Source: Xanthobacteraceae bacterium (lineage in GTDB: Bacteria; Pseudomonadota; Alphaproteobacteria; Rhizobiales; Xanthobacteraceae). From it: 7,433 bases of DNA. Shown one piece after another: positions 1 to 6,348 of this stretch. Every line of letters starts with the position of its first letter. The stretch's first letter is position 1. The stretch is taken from positions 1 through 7,433 of the forward strand of contig JASHYD010001170.1 of the NCBI GenBank assembly GCA_030043175.1, in the 5' to 3' direction. The notes beneath the pieces were generated by a model that worked only from the letters and a program-made list of their open reading frames with translations, made no database searches and had not been told where the DNA came from. The position numbers and the translations under genes are program-made.

Positions 1-993
1 GAAAGCCTCATACTTGGTGTGTCCAGCGATCAACCGGTCGCGCGCCAGAAAGGTGAGCTGCATGCTGTCGGAAAAGCTGATCACCATAATCAGCGGCGTC
101 ATGACGTTGAGAAAGATATTGAGGCGGAAGTCGAGCCAGCCGAGCGCGCCGAGCGCCAGCAGGATGGCGGTCAGCGGCGGACCGGCCGCGATCACCATGA
201 ACGACACCCGGCGGAAGAACGCGATGGCGATCAGGCAGCCCGCTACGAATCCGAGCGCGTTATAGACCACGCGGTCCCGCTCCATCGCCTTGCGAATGTC
301 GAGTTGCATCACCGGCACGCCGGACAGTTCGCCCTTGAGGTCAGTGCCTGCGAGGTACTCCGTCACGGTTTTGCGGATTTCGGTGACCAGGTTGGACAAG
401 CCGTTGCCAGTGGCGGCGCTGGGATCGAGGGCGAGCACGATCAAAGCAAGCTCGCCGTCCTCGGACAGGAGCTTGCCGCGGATGATTTCGTTCGACAGCA
501 CTTTCTGGACAAGCGCATCGTAGGCCTTGCCCTCGGGCAGCGGGTCGGGAAACAGCGGCTCCGGCAAGTGCCCATCCTCGGGAGGTTGACGCGCCGAGAA
601 CAGCGAGACAACGCCCCTGGTGCCTTCGATGAGCTGCAAATCCGTCACGAGATCGCGCAGTTTTTCGAGCGAGTCCCGCTCCATAAGGCGCTTGCCCTCG
701 ACCACGATCAGCACGTCGTATTCGCTCGAGGGAAATCGCTTCGTGACGTCCTCGTACAGCTTGAATTCCGGCGTCTCGGAGCGAAAGAGCTGACTGAGCG
801 AGTCATCGGCCTGGATACGCATGACCCCGATCGCGGCGAGGACCGCGAGCAGGATAAATACGATCACGCTCGGAACCACAAACCGCAGCGCAACGAGCCC
901 GAATCGCTCGATACCGAGCGCGAGCCGAAACGAACGCCCCGCCCCGGCGCGGGCGCCATTCGCTATGGGGTGATCGGGCTCATCGTGTCGCAT
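1..993 (-). CDS. RND/MMPL-type membrane transporter, N-terminal part (3' end beyond window)
   Basis: The frame is open from an ATG at 993-991 to the left edge (331 complete codons, no stop). The visible protein has the RND-superfamily half-repeat layout. A polar N-terminus (1-33) is followed by a hydrophobic segment at about 34-58. A large hydrophilic domain of about 180 residues (59-240) comes next, then closely spaced hydrophobic segments at about 244-261, 264-287 and 291-309. Residues 303-313 (MVISFSDSMQL) resemble the Asp-containing membrane helix seen in RND/MMPL lipid and hopanoid exporters. Full-length relatives are usually about 750-900 residues, so less than half is here. By family it should use the proton gradient to export a lipidic or hydrophobic substrate across the inner membrane, but the substrate cannot be read from sequence. 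The start is set by a strong AGGAGG six bases upstream. It lies directly after the hydrolase gene on the same strand, with only 10 bases between stop and start. Confidence 0.85.
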   Translation of the reverse strand, partial: MRHDEPDHPIANGARAGAGRSFRLALGIERFGLVALRFVVPSVIVFILLAVLAAIGVMRIQADDSLSQLFRSETPEFKLYEDVTKRFPSSEYDVLIVVEGKRLMERDSLEKLRDLVTDLQLIEGTRGVVSLFSARQPPEDGHLPEPLFPDPLPEGKAYDALVQKVLSNEIIRGKLLSEDGELALIVLALDPSAATGNGLSNLVTEIRKTVTEYLAGTDLKGELSGVPVMQLDIRKAMERDRVVYNALGFVAGCLIAIAFFRRVSFMVIAAGPPLTAILLALGALGWLDFRLNIFLNVMTPLIMVISFSDSMQLTFLARDRLIAGHTKYEAF

Positions 994-999
994 CTTAAC

Positions 1000-1005
1000 C
1001 CTCCT
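1000..1005 (-). promoter_or_regulatory. Shine-Dalgarno AGGAGG of the transporter, overlapping the hydrolase stop
   Basis: On the minus strand AGGAGG occupies 1005-1000, six bases before the ATG at 993. Its first two bases are the last two bases of the hydrolase TAG stop (1006-1004). Ribosomes finishing the hydrolase therefore stop on the transporter's binding site, a classic arrangement for translational coupling. The coupling itself is inferred. Confidence 0.8.
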
Positions 1006-1921
1006 AGCCCCGATAAACCGGCTCCGGCTGGGAGAAGAAGCTCAGCAGGATGTGCTGGCAGAGCTCATAGTTCTTGCACTGAAAGCTCGCATGGGAGATG
1101 CCGGGCATGACGACGAACTGCTTATCCGGATTGGGCAGCAGCTTGAAAAACTCGATAAGGTCGTCAACGCTCGCGATACCATCCCATTGCCCCCGCATAA
1201 TGATCGTGGCCGACTTGATCTTGGTGGGGTCGACGACCGGCAGGTTCGTGCACATGTCGACATAGGTCCCGGTCGGAACCGAGTCGTCCAGCGCCAGGAT
1301 GGCATCCGCGAAGGCATCCACCACTTTTTCGTCGGCCGAGCCTGGATGGTCGCGATTGAAGATCGAATGCACGAAGGCGCGGTCGATGGGCCGGCGGTTC
1401 TTGGCGCGGAATTCCGGCAACCGCTTTGAACGCTCAGCGAGAGTCGGGCTGCCCTTTCCGGTCCACACCATGGCATCGAGGGCAAGCCGGGACACCATCT
1501 CCGGGTGGTCCTGGGCAAACAGCGCGGCGCGCAGCGCGCCTGATGAAATTCCGTAGACCATCAGCGGCTTCTCGCCGCGCAGCTTGTGAATGTAGGTGGC
1601 CGCGGCAAAGCAATCCTCCGCCCCGAACGCAATCGGCGCATTGTTGTCACGGGTCTTGGTGGAACGACCATAGCCCTCCATGTCGAGTGACCACGTATCG
1701 TAGCCGTGCCGTGCGAACAACTCCATTGCGGAGGAATTCGGCCGCCCCGGCACAGCGAGATCGAACGTCGGCTGCGACGCCATGGACGATCCATGGACGA
1801 ACAGAATCGAGGCTTTCGCTCTGGCCGGATCAACCGCGCACTTGTTCCACAGGAACAGCTCCACATCACCTTTGCTGGTCCAATGTTCAGTGCCGGCCAA
1901 TCGTTGGGTCGTTTCGTTCAT
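1004..1921 (-). CDS. Alpha/beta hydrolase fold protein (305 aa)
   Basis: This is a complete 305-residue protein with the usual alpha/beta hydrolase landmarks in order. An oxyanion-hole type HG motif sits at 43-44 (FVHGSSM). The nucleophile elbow GISSG is at 124-128, with Ser126 as likely nucleophile. A late acid is probably Asp247 in GQWDG, and His277 lies in PGISHAS. Strand-elbow spacing and length fit a soluble single-domain esterase/lipase-like or related hydrolase; no signal peptide or membrane segment is seen. The substrate is unknown. Its tight pairing with the downstream RND-type transporter suggests it acts on, or prepares, the exported compound, but this is inference only. The ATG at 1921 is the most upstream ATG I find for this frame and is preceded by a weak purine-rich AAGAAAGA at 1936-1929. 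The gene points away from the nuo operon and shares the intergenic region with it. Confidence 0.85.
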   Translation of the reverse strand: MNETTQRLAGTEHWTSKGDVELFLWNKCAVDPARAKASILFVHGSSMASQPTFDLAVPGRPNSSAMELFARHGYDTWSLDMEGYGRSTKTRDNNAPIAFGAEDCFAAATYIHKLRGEKPLMVYGISSGALRAALFAQDHPEMVSRLALDAMVWTGKGSPTLAERSKRLPEFRAKNRRPIDRAFVHSIFNRDHPGSADEKVVDAFADAILALDDSVPTGTYVDMCTNLPVVDPTKIKSATIIMRGQWDGIASVDDLIEFFKLLPNPDKQFVVMPGISHASFQCKNYELCQHILLSFFSQPEPVYRG

Positions 1922-1997
1922 GGACAGGTCTTTCTTGGCATGGGCGCGCTATCGACGTCGGACAGGAGGCCGACGCCGAGACGGGTTCAACGCCAGC

Positions 1998-2003
1998 TTT
2001 ATA
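1998..2003 (-). promoter_or_regulatory. Possible -10 element (TATAAA) for the hydrolase operon
   Basis: On the minus strand TATAAA occupies 2003-1998, about 77 bases before the hydrolase ATG, in an otherwise GC-rich stretch. No good -35 hexamer is found at 16-18 bases. A TTGTCA is present but only 9 bases away, which is too close. This is the best A/T-rich candidate seen, and it is weak. Confidence 0.2.
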
Positions 2004-2180
2004 CAAATCCCATGACAATGGACATGCATAGCTCTTTGCCGGGGCTGCCAATCCTGGGACGCCCCGTCCCGGCGCACCGTGTCGTCAACGCCGCCACGAA
2101 CCTGCCTTACGAGAGAGCCGTTCCGCGCAAGCCCTTTCGCCAAGCGTATGTAGGCGGGCCCTATGTTGAGGAGGCTGGCC

Positions 2181-2399
2181 ATGTCGGTGTGGTTTCTCCG
2201 GCGACTGGGGGAGCAAAAGCCCCGATTTGAGCAGGGGGATTGTTTGACGCACGCCGGTTGCGGCGCACTAATGGCGGTCCGGTTTGTCGGCAAAGATGCA
2301 AATCCCCGCAATCCGCTCGATGTCAAGTCTTCCTTGAGCGCAAGGCGCGATCCATGCCTAGAGCGGCGCTGTCGTCATGGATGCATGTCACGAACATGA
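2181..2399 (+). CDS. Possible small ORF (72 aa), probably not a gene
   Basis: An ATG at 2181 follows GAGGAGG (2168-2174) by six bases, an unusually good ribosome binding site, and opens a 72-codon frame ending in TGA at 2397-2399. The product starts MSVWFLRRLGEQKPRFEQG, is basic and contains several scattered Cys. I recognise no family, signal peptide or membrane segment. The opposite strand is also open through this stretch. The frame has no partner nearby and lies in an intergenic region that otherwise looks non-coding. Only the ribosome binding site argues for it. Confidence 0.15.
   Translation: MSVWFLRRLGEQKPRFEQGDCLTHAGCGALMAVRFVGKDANPRNPLDVKSSLSARRDPCLERRCRHGCMSRT
2244..2272 (+). promoter_or_regulatory. 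Candidate sigma70-type promoter facing the nuo operon
   Basis: TTGACG (2244-2249, five of six matches to the -35 consensus) is followed after exactly 17 bases by ACTAAT (2267-2272, four of six matches to the -10 consensus). Start of transcription near 2279 would give nuoA a leader of about 430 bases, which is long. A closer promoter that I could not recognise may exist instead. Confidence 0.3.
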
Positions 2400-2400
2400 C
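2374..2400. repeat. Small inverted repeats, possible operator
   Basis: GTCATG (2374-2379) is matched by CATGAC (2395-2400). Inside them CATGT (2384-2388) and ACATG (2394-2398) form a 5-5-5 dyad around CACGA. The arms are short and could be chance, but the site lies downstream of the candidate promoter and upstream of nuoA, where a regulator could bind. Confidence 0.2.
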
Positions 2401-2526
2401 TTGCCACGCATGGTGCGCTGCGCTAAGCCTCCGGCGCGTGGATCGAATCTAGGATTTTCCAAGTCTTGTCGGCGGTGCCGGACCACCGGACTGAGACGGG
2501 GAAAGCCGTTGCGCGTGCGCGACTGC

Positions 2527-2578
2527 CCGCCGCGAGGCGGATTAGCCCGCCGGACTCCCCGCCGGACTCCGGCCGGAG
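2527..2578. repeat. GC-rich hairpin, 12-base tandem repeat and palindrome
   Basis: CCGCC-GCGA-GGCGG (2527-2540) is a five-pair stem closed by a GNRA-type loop. It is followed by two exact tandem copies of CCGCCGGACTCC (2547-2558 and 2559-2570). The second copy runs into the perfect 12-base palindrome CTCCGGCCGGAG (2567-2578). The cluster lies about 130-180 bases before nuoA and would fold strongly in the leader RNA. Its function is unknown. Confidence 0.5.
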
Positions 2579-2660
2579 CCCGCCGATGGTAAATTCCGCG
2601 TTATCCTCCGCGGCGTGGTGTGCGGCCGTTGCGCTGCGACACGGCGCGTAAGGGCACTTT

Positions 2661-2700
2661 GGGGGCAGGGAGTTGGGGCGCAAAGAGTTGGGGGCGCAGA
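2661..2700 (+). repeat. Duplicated G-rich leader tract before nuoA
   Basis: GAGTTGGGGCGCAAA (2670-2684) is followed at once by the near copy GAGTTGGGGGCGCAGA (2685-2700), an imperfect 15/16-base tandem duplication. With the G runs at 2661-2665 and 2668-2670 there are four runs of three or more G, with loops of 2, 4 and 11 bases. The tract abuts the nuoA ribosome binding site (AGAGAGG, 2698-2704). Confidence 0.5.
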
Positions 2701-2709
2701 GAGGTGACG

Positions 2710-3075
2710 ATGAACGCGCTGCTGCAGGAATACCTTCCTCTCATCATCTTCATGGGCATTTCGCTGGTGATCGGACTTGCACTGCTCGTCGCGCCCTTCA
2801 TCGTGGCCTATCGGCAGCCGGACCCAGAGAAGCTGTCGGCCTACGAATGTGGATTTAACGCCTTCGACGATGCGCGCATGAAATTCGACGTGCGCTTCTA
2901 TCTCGTTGCAATCATCTTCATCGTCTTCGACCTCGAAGTTGCATTTCTGTTTCCTTGGGCCATCACATTTGGCCAGCTTGGCGCTCTAGGCTTCTGGTCG
3001 ATGATGGTATTCCTTGCGGTTCTGACCGTCGGATTTATCTATGAGTGGAAAAAGGGAGCACTCGAATGGGATTAA
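2710..3075 (+). CDS. nuoA: NADH-quinone oxidoreductase subunit A
   Basis: This 121-residue inner-membrane protein is the ND3 homologue of complex I, part of the proton-pumping membrane arm next to the quinone site. Three membrane segments are visible at about 9-33, 62-82 and 93-112. The conserved loop between the first two carries YECGF (45-49), with Cys47 matching the ND3 loop cysteine. The second helix carries the conserved acids Asp74 and Glu76 in IVFDLEVAF. The C-terminus [10 protein letters not shown] (111-120) is typical. Length is normal for the family. The frame is open farther upstream, to an ATG at 2620. I chose the ATG at 2710 because AGAGAGG (2698-2704) precedes it at five bases and the earlier residues look non-protein. 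It is the first gene of the operon here, and its last 10 bases overlap nuoB. Confidence 0.97.
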   Translation: MNALLQEYLPLIIFMGISLVIGLALLVAPFIVAYRQPDPEKLSAYECGFNAFDDARMKFDVRFYLVAIIFIVFDLEVAFLFPWAITFGQLGALGFWSMMVFLAVLTVGFIYEWKKGALEWD

Positions 3076-3635
3076 GCGAGCGAACCGCTCCCGCCGCGAC
3101 GGGACTGCTCGACCCCCGGACCGGCCTTCCGGTAGGGGCCGACGACGCTTTTTATGTTGGTCTCAACAACGAACTGGCCGACAAAGGTTTCCTCGTCACT
3201 ACCGCCGACAACCTAATCGTGTGGGCGCGCACCGGCTCGCTGATGTGGATGACCTTCGGGCTCGCCTGTTGCGCGGTCGAGATGATGCAGATGGCGATGC
3301 CGCGCTACGATGCCGAGCGGTTTGGCTTTGCACCGCGCGCGTCGCCCCGGCAGTCCGATGTCATGATCGTGGCCGGCACGCTCACCAACAAGATGGCCCC
3401 GGCATTGCGCAAGGTCTACGACCAGATGCCGGAGCCGCGCTACGTGATCTCCATGGGGTCGTGCGCCAACGGCGGCGGCTATTATCACTATTCCTACGCG
3501 GTGGTACGCGGATGCGACCGTATCGTGCCGGTGGACATCTATGTTCCAGGATGCCCGCCCACCGCCGAGGCGCTGCTGTACGGTGTGCTGCTGCTGCAGA
3601 AGAAGATCCGGCGCGTCGGAACCATCGAACGGTGA
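3066..3635 (+). CDS. nuoB: NADH-quinone oxidoreductase subunit B (cluster N2)
   Basis: This 189-residue protein is the PSST-type subunit that holds 4Fe-4S cluster N2, the last electron carrier before quinone. The ligands are all present: the adjacent pair Cys68-Cys69 in GLACCAVEM, Cys133 in GSCANGGG and Cys163 in VPGCPPTAE. The central block (residues 51-183) is nearly invariant for alphaproteobacterial and mitochondrial homologues, including [19 protein letters not shown] (80-98). The ATG at 3066 is preferred over a GTG at 3045. It has AAGGGAG (3052-3058) seven bases upstream and yields the family-typical MGL start, while the GTG start would add seven unsupported residues. The first 10 bases overlap the end of nuoA, implying coupled translation. 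NuoB sits in the peripheral arm at the membrane junction with NuoC and NuoD. Confidence 0.97.
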   Translation: MGLSERTAPAATGLLDPRTGLPVGADDAFYVGLNNELADKGFLVTTADNLIVWARTGSLMWMTFGLACCAVEMMQMAMPRYDAERFGFAPRASPRQSDVMIVAGTLTNKMAPALRKVYDQMPEPRYVISMGSCANGGGYYHYSYAVVRGCDRIVPVDIYVPGCPPTAEALLYGVLLLQKKIRRVGTIER

Positions 3636-3639
3636 CGAG

Positions 3640-4266
3640 ATGACCAACGAGACGATGGAATCCCTCGGCCAAACCATTGCCGAGGCGCTTCCGGGTGCGG
3701 TTACCGGCTATGTCACGGCTCACGGCGAGTTGACGCTGACGGCCAATGCGGTCGACCTCGTGAAAGTGGCGACGTTCCTGCGCGACGACCCGACCTGCGC
3801 ATTTTCGTGCTTCATCGACGTCACCGCGGTTGACTGGCCGCAGCGCGACCGGCGTTTTGATGTTGTCTATCACCTGCTGTCGCCGACCAAGAATCATCGC
3901 GTTCGCCTCAAGATTGAGGTTGACGACGCGACCCCGGTCGCCTCCCTTACCGGGCTGTTTCCCGGCGCCAACTGGTTCGAGCGCGAAGTGTATGATCTTT
4001 ACGGCGTGGTGTTTACCGGCCATCCGGACATGCGCCGCCTGCTGACTGACTACGGCTTCGAAGGCCATCCGCTGCGAAAGGATTTTCCGCTGACCGGCTT
4101 TGTCGAGGTGCGTTGGGACGACGAACAGAAGCGGGTCGTCTACAACCCGGTGCAATTGGCGCAGGAATTCCGCACGTTCGATTTTTTGTCGCCCTGGGAG
4201 GGCCCGAGCTATCCGTTGCCGGGCGATGAAAAGGCGGCGGACGGCGCCGCAAAGGGCGACACATGA
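3640..4266 (+). CDS. nuoC: NADH-quinone oxidoreductase subunit C (30 kDa type)
   Basis: This 208-residue peripheral-arm subunit has no cofactor and packs against NuoD. The 30-kDa family signature runs from about residue 114 to 150: [16 protein letters not shown], then RR at 132-133, then [10 protein letters not shown]. The C-terminal [10 protein letters not shown] (180-189) is also typical. Residues 1-20 and 192-208 are variable and hydrophilic. The start at 3640 is four bases after the nuoB stop. GGTGA (3631-3635), which contains that stop, can act as the ribosome binding site. A second in-frame ATG at 3655 is possible but has no better site. The frame continues upstream inside nuoB only as an out-of-frame shadow. 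NuoC and NuoD are separate here, unlike the fused NuoCD of enterobacteria. The stop overlaps the nuoD start in ATGA. Confidence 0.96.
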   Translation: MTNETMESLGQTIAEALPGAVTGYVTAHGELTLTANAVDLVKVATFLRDDPTCAFSCFIDVTAVDWPQRDRRFDVVYHLLSPTKNHRVRLKIEVDDATPVASLTGLFPGANWFEREVYDLYGVVFTGHPDMRRLLTDYGFEGHPLRKDFPLTGFVEVRWDDEQKRVVYNPVQLAQEFRTFDFLSPWEGPSYPLPGDEKAADGAAKGDT

Positions 4267-5453
4267 GCGAGGCTGCCGTCCGTAATTTCACCCTTAATTT
4301 CGGGCCGCAGCATCCGGCGGCGCATGGCGTGTTGCGCCTCGTGCTGGAACTCGACGGCGAGGTGGTCGACCGCGTCGACCCGCATATTGGCCTGCTGCAT
4401 CGCGGTACTGAAAAGCTCATCGAGTACAAGACCTATCAGCAGGCGATTCCCTATTTCGACCGGCTCGACTACGTCGCGCCGATGAATCAGGAGCACGCCT
4501 TCTGCCTCGCCGCCGAAAAGCTGCTCGGTCTCCAAATACCGAAGCGCGCGCAGCTCATTCGCGTGCTCTATGCAGAGATCGGGCGGCTGTTGTCGCACCT
4601 TCTCAACGTCACCACCCAGGCGATGGATGTGGGCGCGCTCACGCCGCCATTGTGGGGCTTTGAGGAACGCGAAAAGCTGATGGTGTTCTACGAGCGTGCC
4701 TCGGGCAGCCGCATGCATGCGGCCTTTTTCCGGGTCGGTGGCGTGCACCAGGACCTGCCTGAGAAGCTCATCGACGACATCGAGGCGTTTTGCCGCCCGT
4801 TTCTTAGCGTATGCGACGATCTTGAGGAGCTTTTGACCGACAATCGCATCTTCAAGCAGCGCAATGTCGATATCGGCGTCGTCAAGCTTGCCGATGCCTG
4901 GGCGTGGGGCTTCTCCGGCGTGATGGTGCGCGGTTCGGGCGCCGCGTGGGACCTGCGCAAGGCGCAGCCCTATGAATGCTATGCGGAACTCGACTTCGAC
5001 GTCCCGGTCGGCCGCAACGGCGACTGCTATGACCGCTACTGCATCCGCATGGAAGAAATGCGCCAGTCAGTCCGCATCATGCACCAGTGCATCGCCAAGC
5101 TGCGCTCGGGCGAAGGGCAGGGGCCGGTGAGCGTCGCGGACAACAAGATCGTGCCGCCGAGGCGCGGCGAGATGAAGCGCTCGATGGAGGCGCTGATTCA
5201 TCATTTCAAGCTCTACACCGAGGGCTTCCACGTGCCGGCCGGCGATGCCTATGCGGCCGTCGAGGCCCCCAAGGGCGAGTTCGGCGTCTATCTCGTCGCC
5301 GACGGCACCAACAAACCCTACCGGTGCAAAATCCGCGCTCCGGGCTTCGCCCATCTCCAGGCGATGGATTTTATCTGCCGCGGCCACCTGCTGGCCGACG
5401 TATCAGCGATCCTCGGCTCGCTCGATATTGTGTTCGGGGAGGTGGATCGGTGA
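4263..5453 (+). CDS. nuoD: NADH-quinone oxidoreductase subunit D (49 kDa type)
   Basis: This 396-residue protein is the 49-kDa subunit that, with NuoB, builds the quinone-binding pocket; it is evolutionarily related to the large subunit of NiFe hydrogenases. The N-terminal loop [10 protein letters not shown] (13-22) supplies His17 and His21. RLDY (67-70) supplies Tyr70, spaced 49 residues from His21 as in the bovine pair His59/Tyr108 that contacts the quinone head. The block [18 protein letters not shown] (41-58) is the other family hallmark. The C-terminus (residues 327-396) ends in the usual [14 protein letters not shown]. Length is normal. The start is an ATGA overlap with the nuoC stop, with AAGGG (4252-4256) six bases upstream. 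The hydrogenase-type Cys ligands for nickel are absent, as expected for complex I. Downstream lies an unusual 184-base gap before nuoE. Confidence 0.97.
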   Translation: MSEAAVRNFTLNFGPQHPAAHGVLRLVLELDGEVVDRVDPHIGLLHRGTEKLIEYKTYQQAIPYFDRLDYVAPMNQEHAFCLAAEKLLGLQIPKRAQLIRVLYAEIGRLLSHLLNVTTQAMDVGALTPPLWGFEEREKLMVFYERASGSRMHAAFFRVGGVHQDLPEKLIDDIEAFCRPFLSVCDDLEELLTDNRIFKQRNVDIGVVKLADAWAWGFSGVMVRGSGAAWDLRKAQPYECYAELDFDVPVGRNGDCYDRYCIRMEEMRQSVRIMHQCIAKLRSGEGQGPVSVADNKIVPPRRGEMKRSMEALIHHFKLYTEGFHVPAGDAYAAVEAPKGEFGVYLVADGTNKPYRCKIRAPGFAHLQAMDFICRGHLLADVSAILGSLDIVFGEVDR

Positions 5454-5629
5454 ACGTGTCAGCTCCGCCGAAAATTCGGGTTAATAGGGATGAATTCCTA
5501 GCGTGGCCGCGACGCCGGCGGGATGACGTCGATACCCAACTCCTGAACGACTTCCCGGCAGCGAGCATCCGCCGCCTTCCCGATCCGCCGGGAATTTCAG
5601 TTTCCGTTGCCGCGTTGCTCGGGTCTTAG
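5450..5629 (+). CDS. Possible small ORF between nuoD and nuoE (59 aa)
   Basis: A GTG at 5450 overlaps the nuoD stop (GTGA) and opens a 59-codon frame that ends in TAG at 5627-5629, eight bases before nuoE. It fills the gap almost exactly, with operon-like contacts at both ends. The product begins [19 protein letters not shown], has a basic PRRRRDD stretch at about 20-26, ends near [10 protein letters not shown] and matches no family I know. A purine-rich ribosome binding site is weak (GGGGAGG, 5437-5443, six bases before the GTG, inside nuoD). Other frames are also open here, and the stretch could instead be a non-coding repeat or leader. The contacts argue for a gene, but the composition does not. 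Confidence 0.3.
   Translation: MNVSAPPKIRVNRDEFLAWPRRRRDDVDTQLLNDFPAASIRRLPDPPGISVSVAALLGS
5577..5594 (+). promoter_or_regulatory. Stem-loop upstream of nuoE
   Basis: TTCCCG (5577-5582) pairs with CGGGAA (5589-5594) around a six-base loop, followed by TTTCAGTTT. The stem is only six pairs and the T tract is broken, so it is a weak candidate attenuator or RNA-processing site rather than a terminator. It lies about 45 bases before the nuoE start. Confidence 0.25.
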
Positions 5630-5637
5630 GGAACCAA

Positions 5638-6318
5638 ATGTCCGTCCGTCGCCTCGCCCCTTCCGACCAGCAGCCCGCGAGCTTCGCCTTCACCTCGGAG
5701 AATCTCGCCTGGGCGAAGCGGGAGATGAGCAAATATCCGGACGGCCGGCAGGCCTCCGCCGTGATCCCGCTCCTGTGGCGTGCCCAGGAGCAGTCAGGCG
5801 GCTGGACCCCGCGCGCGGCGATCGAATTCGTCGCCGACCTGCTCGGCATGGCGCCCATCCGAGCGCTCGAAGTCGCAACCTTCTACACTATGTTTCAGCT
5901 CGCGCCTGTCGGCCGCAAAGCCCACGTTCAATGGTGCGGCACGACGCCGTGCTTGCTGCGCGGCGGTGAGCAGATCAGACAAGTCTGCCAGCGGCGCATT
6001 CACCACGAGCCGTTGCACGTTTCACCCGACGGGGATTTCTCCTGGGAGGAAGTCGAGTGCCTCGGCGCCTGCGTCAACGCTCCGATGGTCCAGATCGGCA
6101 AGGACACCTACGAGGATCTGACCCCTCAGTCCTTCGAGAAAGTGCTCGACGCGATCGCCCGTGGCGAAAGCGCGAAGCCCGGCCCCCAGAACGGGCGACA
6201 ATTCTCCGCTCCGCTCGGCGGCGACACCACCCTGACCTCCCCCCTATCCACTCCCGCCCCCCTTCCTAACCCTCCCCGGCAGGCCGGGGAGGGAGGGGTG
6301 GGGGAAGCAGGAGGGTAG
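5638..6318 (+). CDS. nuoE: NADH-quinone oxidoreductase subunit E (2Fe-2S, cluster N1a)
   Basis: This 226-residue protein is the 24-kDa subunit of the NADH-oxidising module; it binds 2Fe-2S cluster N1a and pairs with NuoF. Residues about 22-90 form the helical thioredoxin-like family's N-terminal part ([13 protein letters not shown] at 40-52, [13 protein letters not shown] at 76-88). The ligands are intact: Cys100 and Cys105 in CGTTPC, then Cys141 and Cys145 in CLGAC. The core ends near residue 200 (GGDTTLTSP). The last 25 or so residues ([18 protein letters not shown] and onward) are low-complexity, encoded by a pyrimidine/purine inverted repeat, and look like an insertion read through in frame. 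The ATG at 5638 has AGGGA (5628-5632) five bases upstream, overlapping the stop of the small frame before it. Function should not depend on the tail. Confidence 0.95.
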   Translation: MSVRRLAPSDQQPASFAFTSENLAWAKREMSKYPDGRQASAVIPLLWRAQEQSGGWTPRAAIEFVADLLGMAPIRALEVATFYTMFQLAPVGRKAHVQWCGTTPCLLRGGEQIRQVCQRRIHHEPLHVSPDGDFSWEEVECLGACVNAPMVQIGKDTYEDLTPQSFEKVLDAIARGESAKPGPQNGRQFSAPLGGDTTLTSPLSTPAPLPNPPRQAGEGGVGEAGG

Positions 6319-6330
6319 GGAAGGGGGTAG
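6238..6330 (+). repeat. Pyrimidine/purine inverted repeat with hairpin and G-quadruplex motif at the nuoE-nuoF junction
   Basis: A C/T-rich half (about 6238-6279) faces a G/A-rich half (6284-6330). The core is a perfect 10-bp hairpin, CCCTCCCCGG (6270-6279) with CCGGGGAGGG (6284-6293) around CAGG, and weaker pairing extends outward. The G-rich arm, 6286-6304, has runs of 4, 3, 4 and 5 G separated by single bases, an ideal G-quadruplex pattern. Three more G runs follow (6313-6315, 6318-6320, 6323-6327). The element encodes the nuoE tail and stop and ends about 20 bases before nuoF. Its translated form (PLPNPPR-GEGG-like) resembles tails produced by dispersed intergenic palindromic repeats in GC-rich proteobacteria. 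Confidence 0.75.
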
Positions 6331-6348
6331 TCCGGCAAGGCGTAACCG

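Larger units (their letters stand above)
1922..2709. other. Divergent intergenic region between the hydrolase and nuoA
   Basis: About 790 bases separate the two divergent units. Several frames are open on both strands, but their translations are rich in Arg, Pro and Ser, have no recognisable domain and overlap each other, as expected by chance in high-GC DNA. I see no tRNA, rRNA, transposase or convincing terminator. It should contain the promoters for both directions. Candidate sites and repeats inside it are listed separately. Confidence 0.6.

Noticed and set aside
19..1110. Long open frame (363 codons) on the plus strand across the left edge
   Set aside because: It is antisense to the transporter gene. 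Its product is rich in Arg, His, Gln and Glu with no domain, which is a usual mirror effect of high-GC codon use. The minus-strand reading gives a coherent membrane protein.
2205..2225. Possible terminator (GGGG...AAAA...CCCC) in the gap
   Set aside because: The stem is five pairs with a bulge and lacks a T tract, and no gene on the plus strand ends just before it.
1949..2326. 125-codon minus-strand frame in the intergenic gap
   Set aside because: It has no domain, is rich in Arg/Ser/Pro, has no clear ribosome binding site and overlaps other equally open frames.
2620..2709. N-terminal extension of NuoA by 30 residues
   Set aside because: The extra residues are encoded by the G-rich duplicated leader and do not resemble NuoA; AGAGAGG precedes the ATG at 2710.
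3045..3065. GTG start for nuoB, seven codons upstream of the chosen ATG
   Set aside because: No ribosome binding site fits it, while AAGGGAG is ideally placed for the ATG at 3066, which also gives the family-typical N-terminus.
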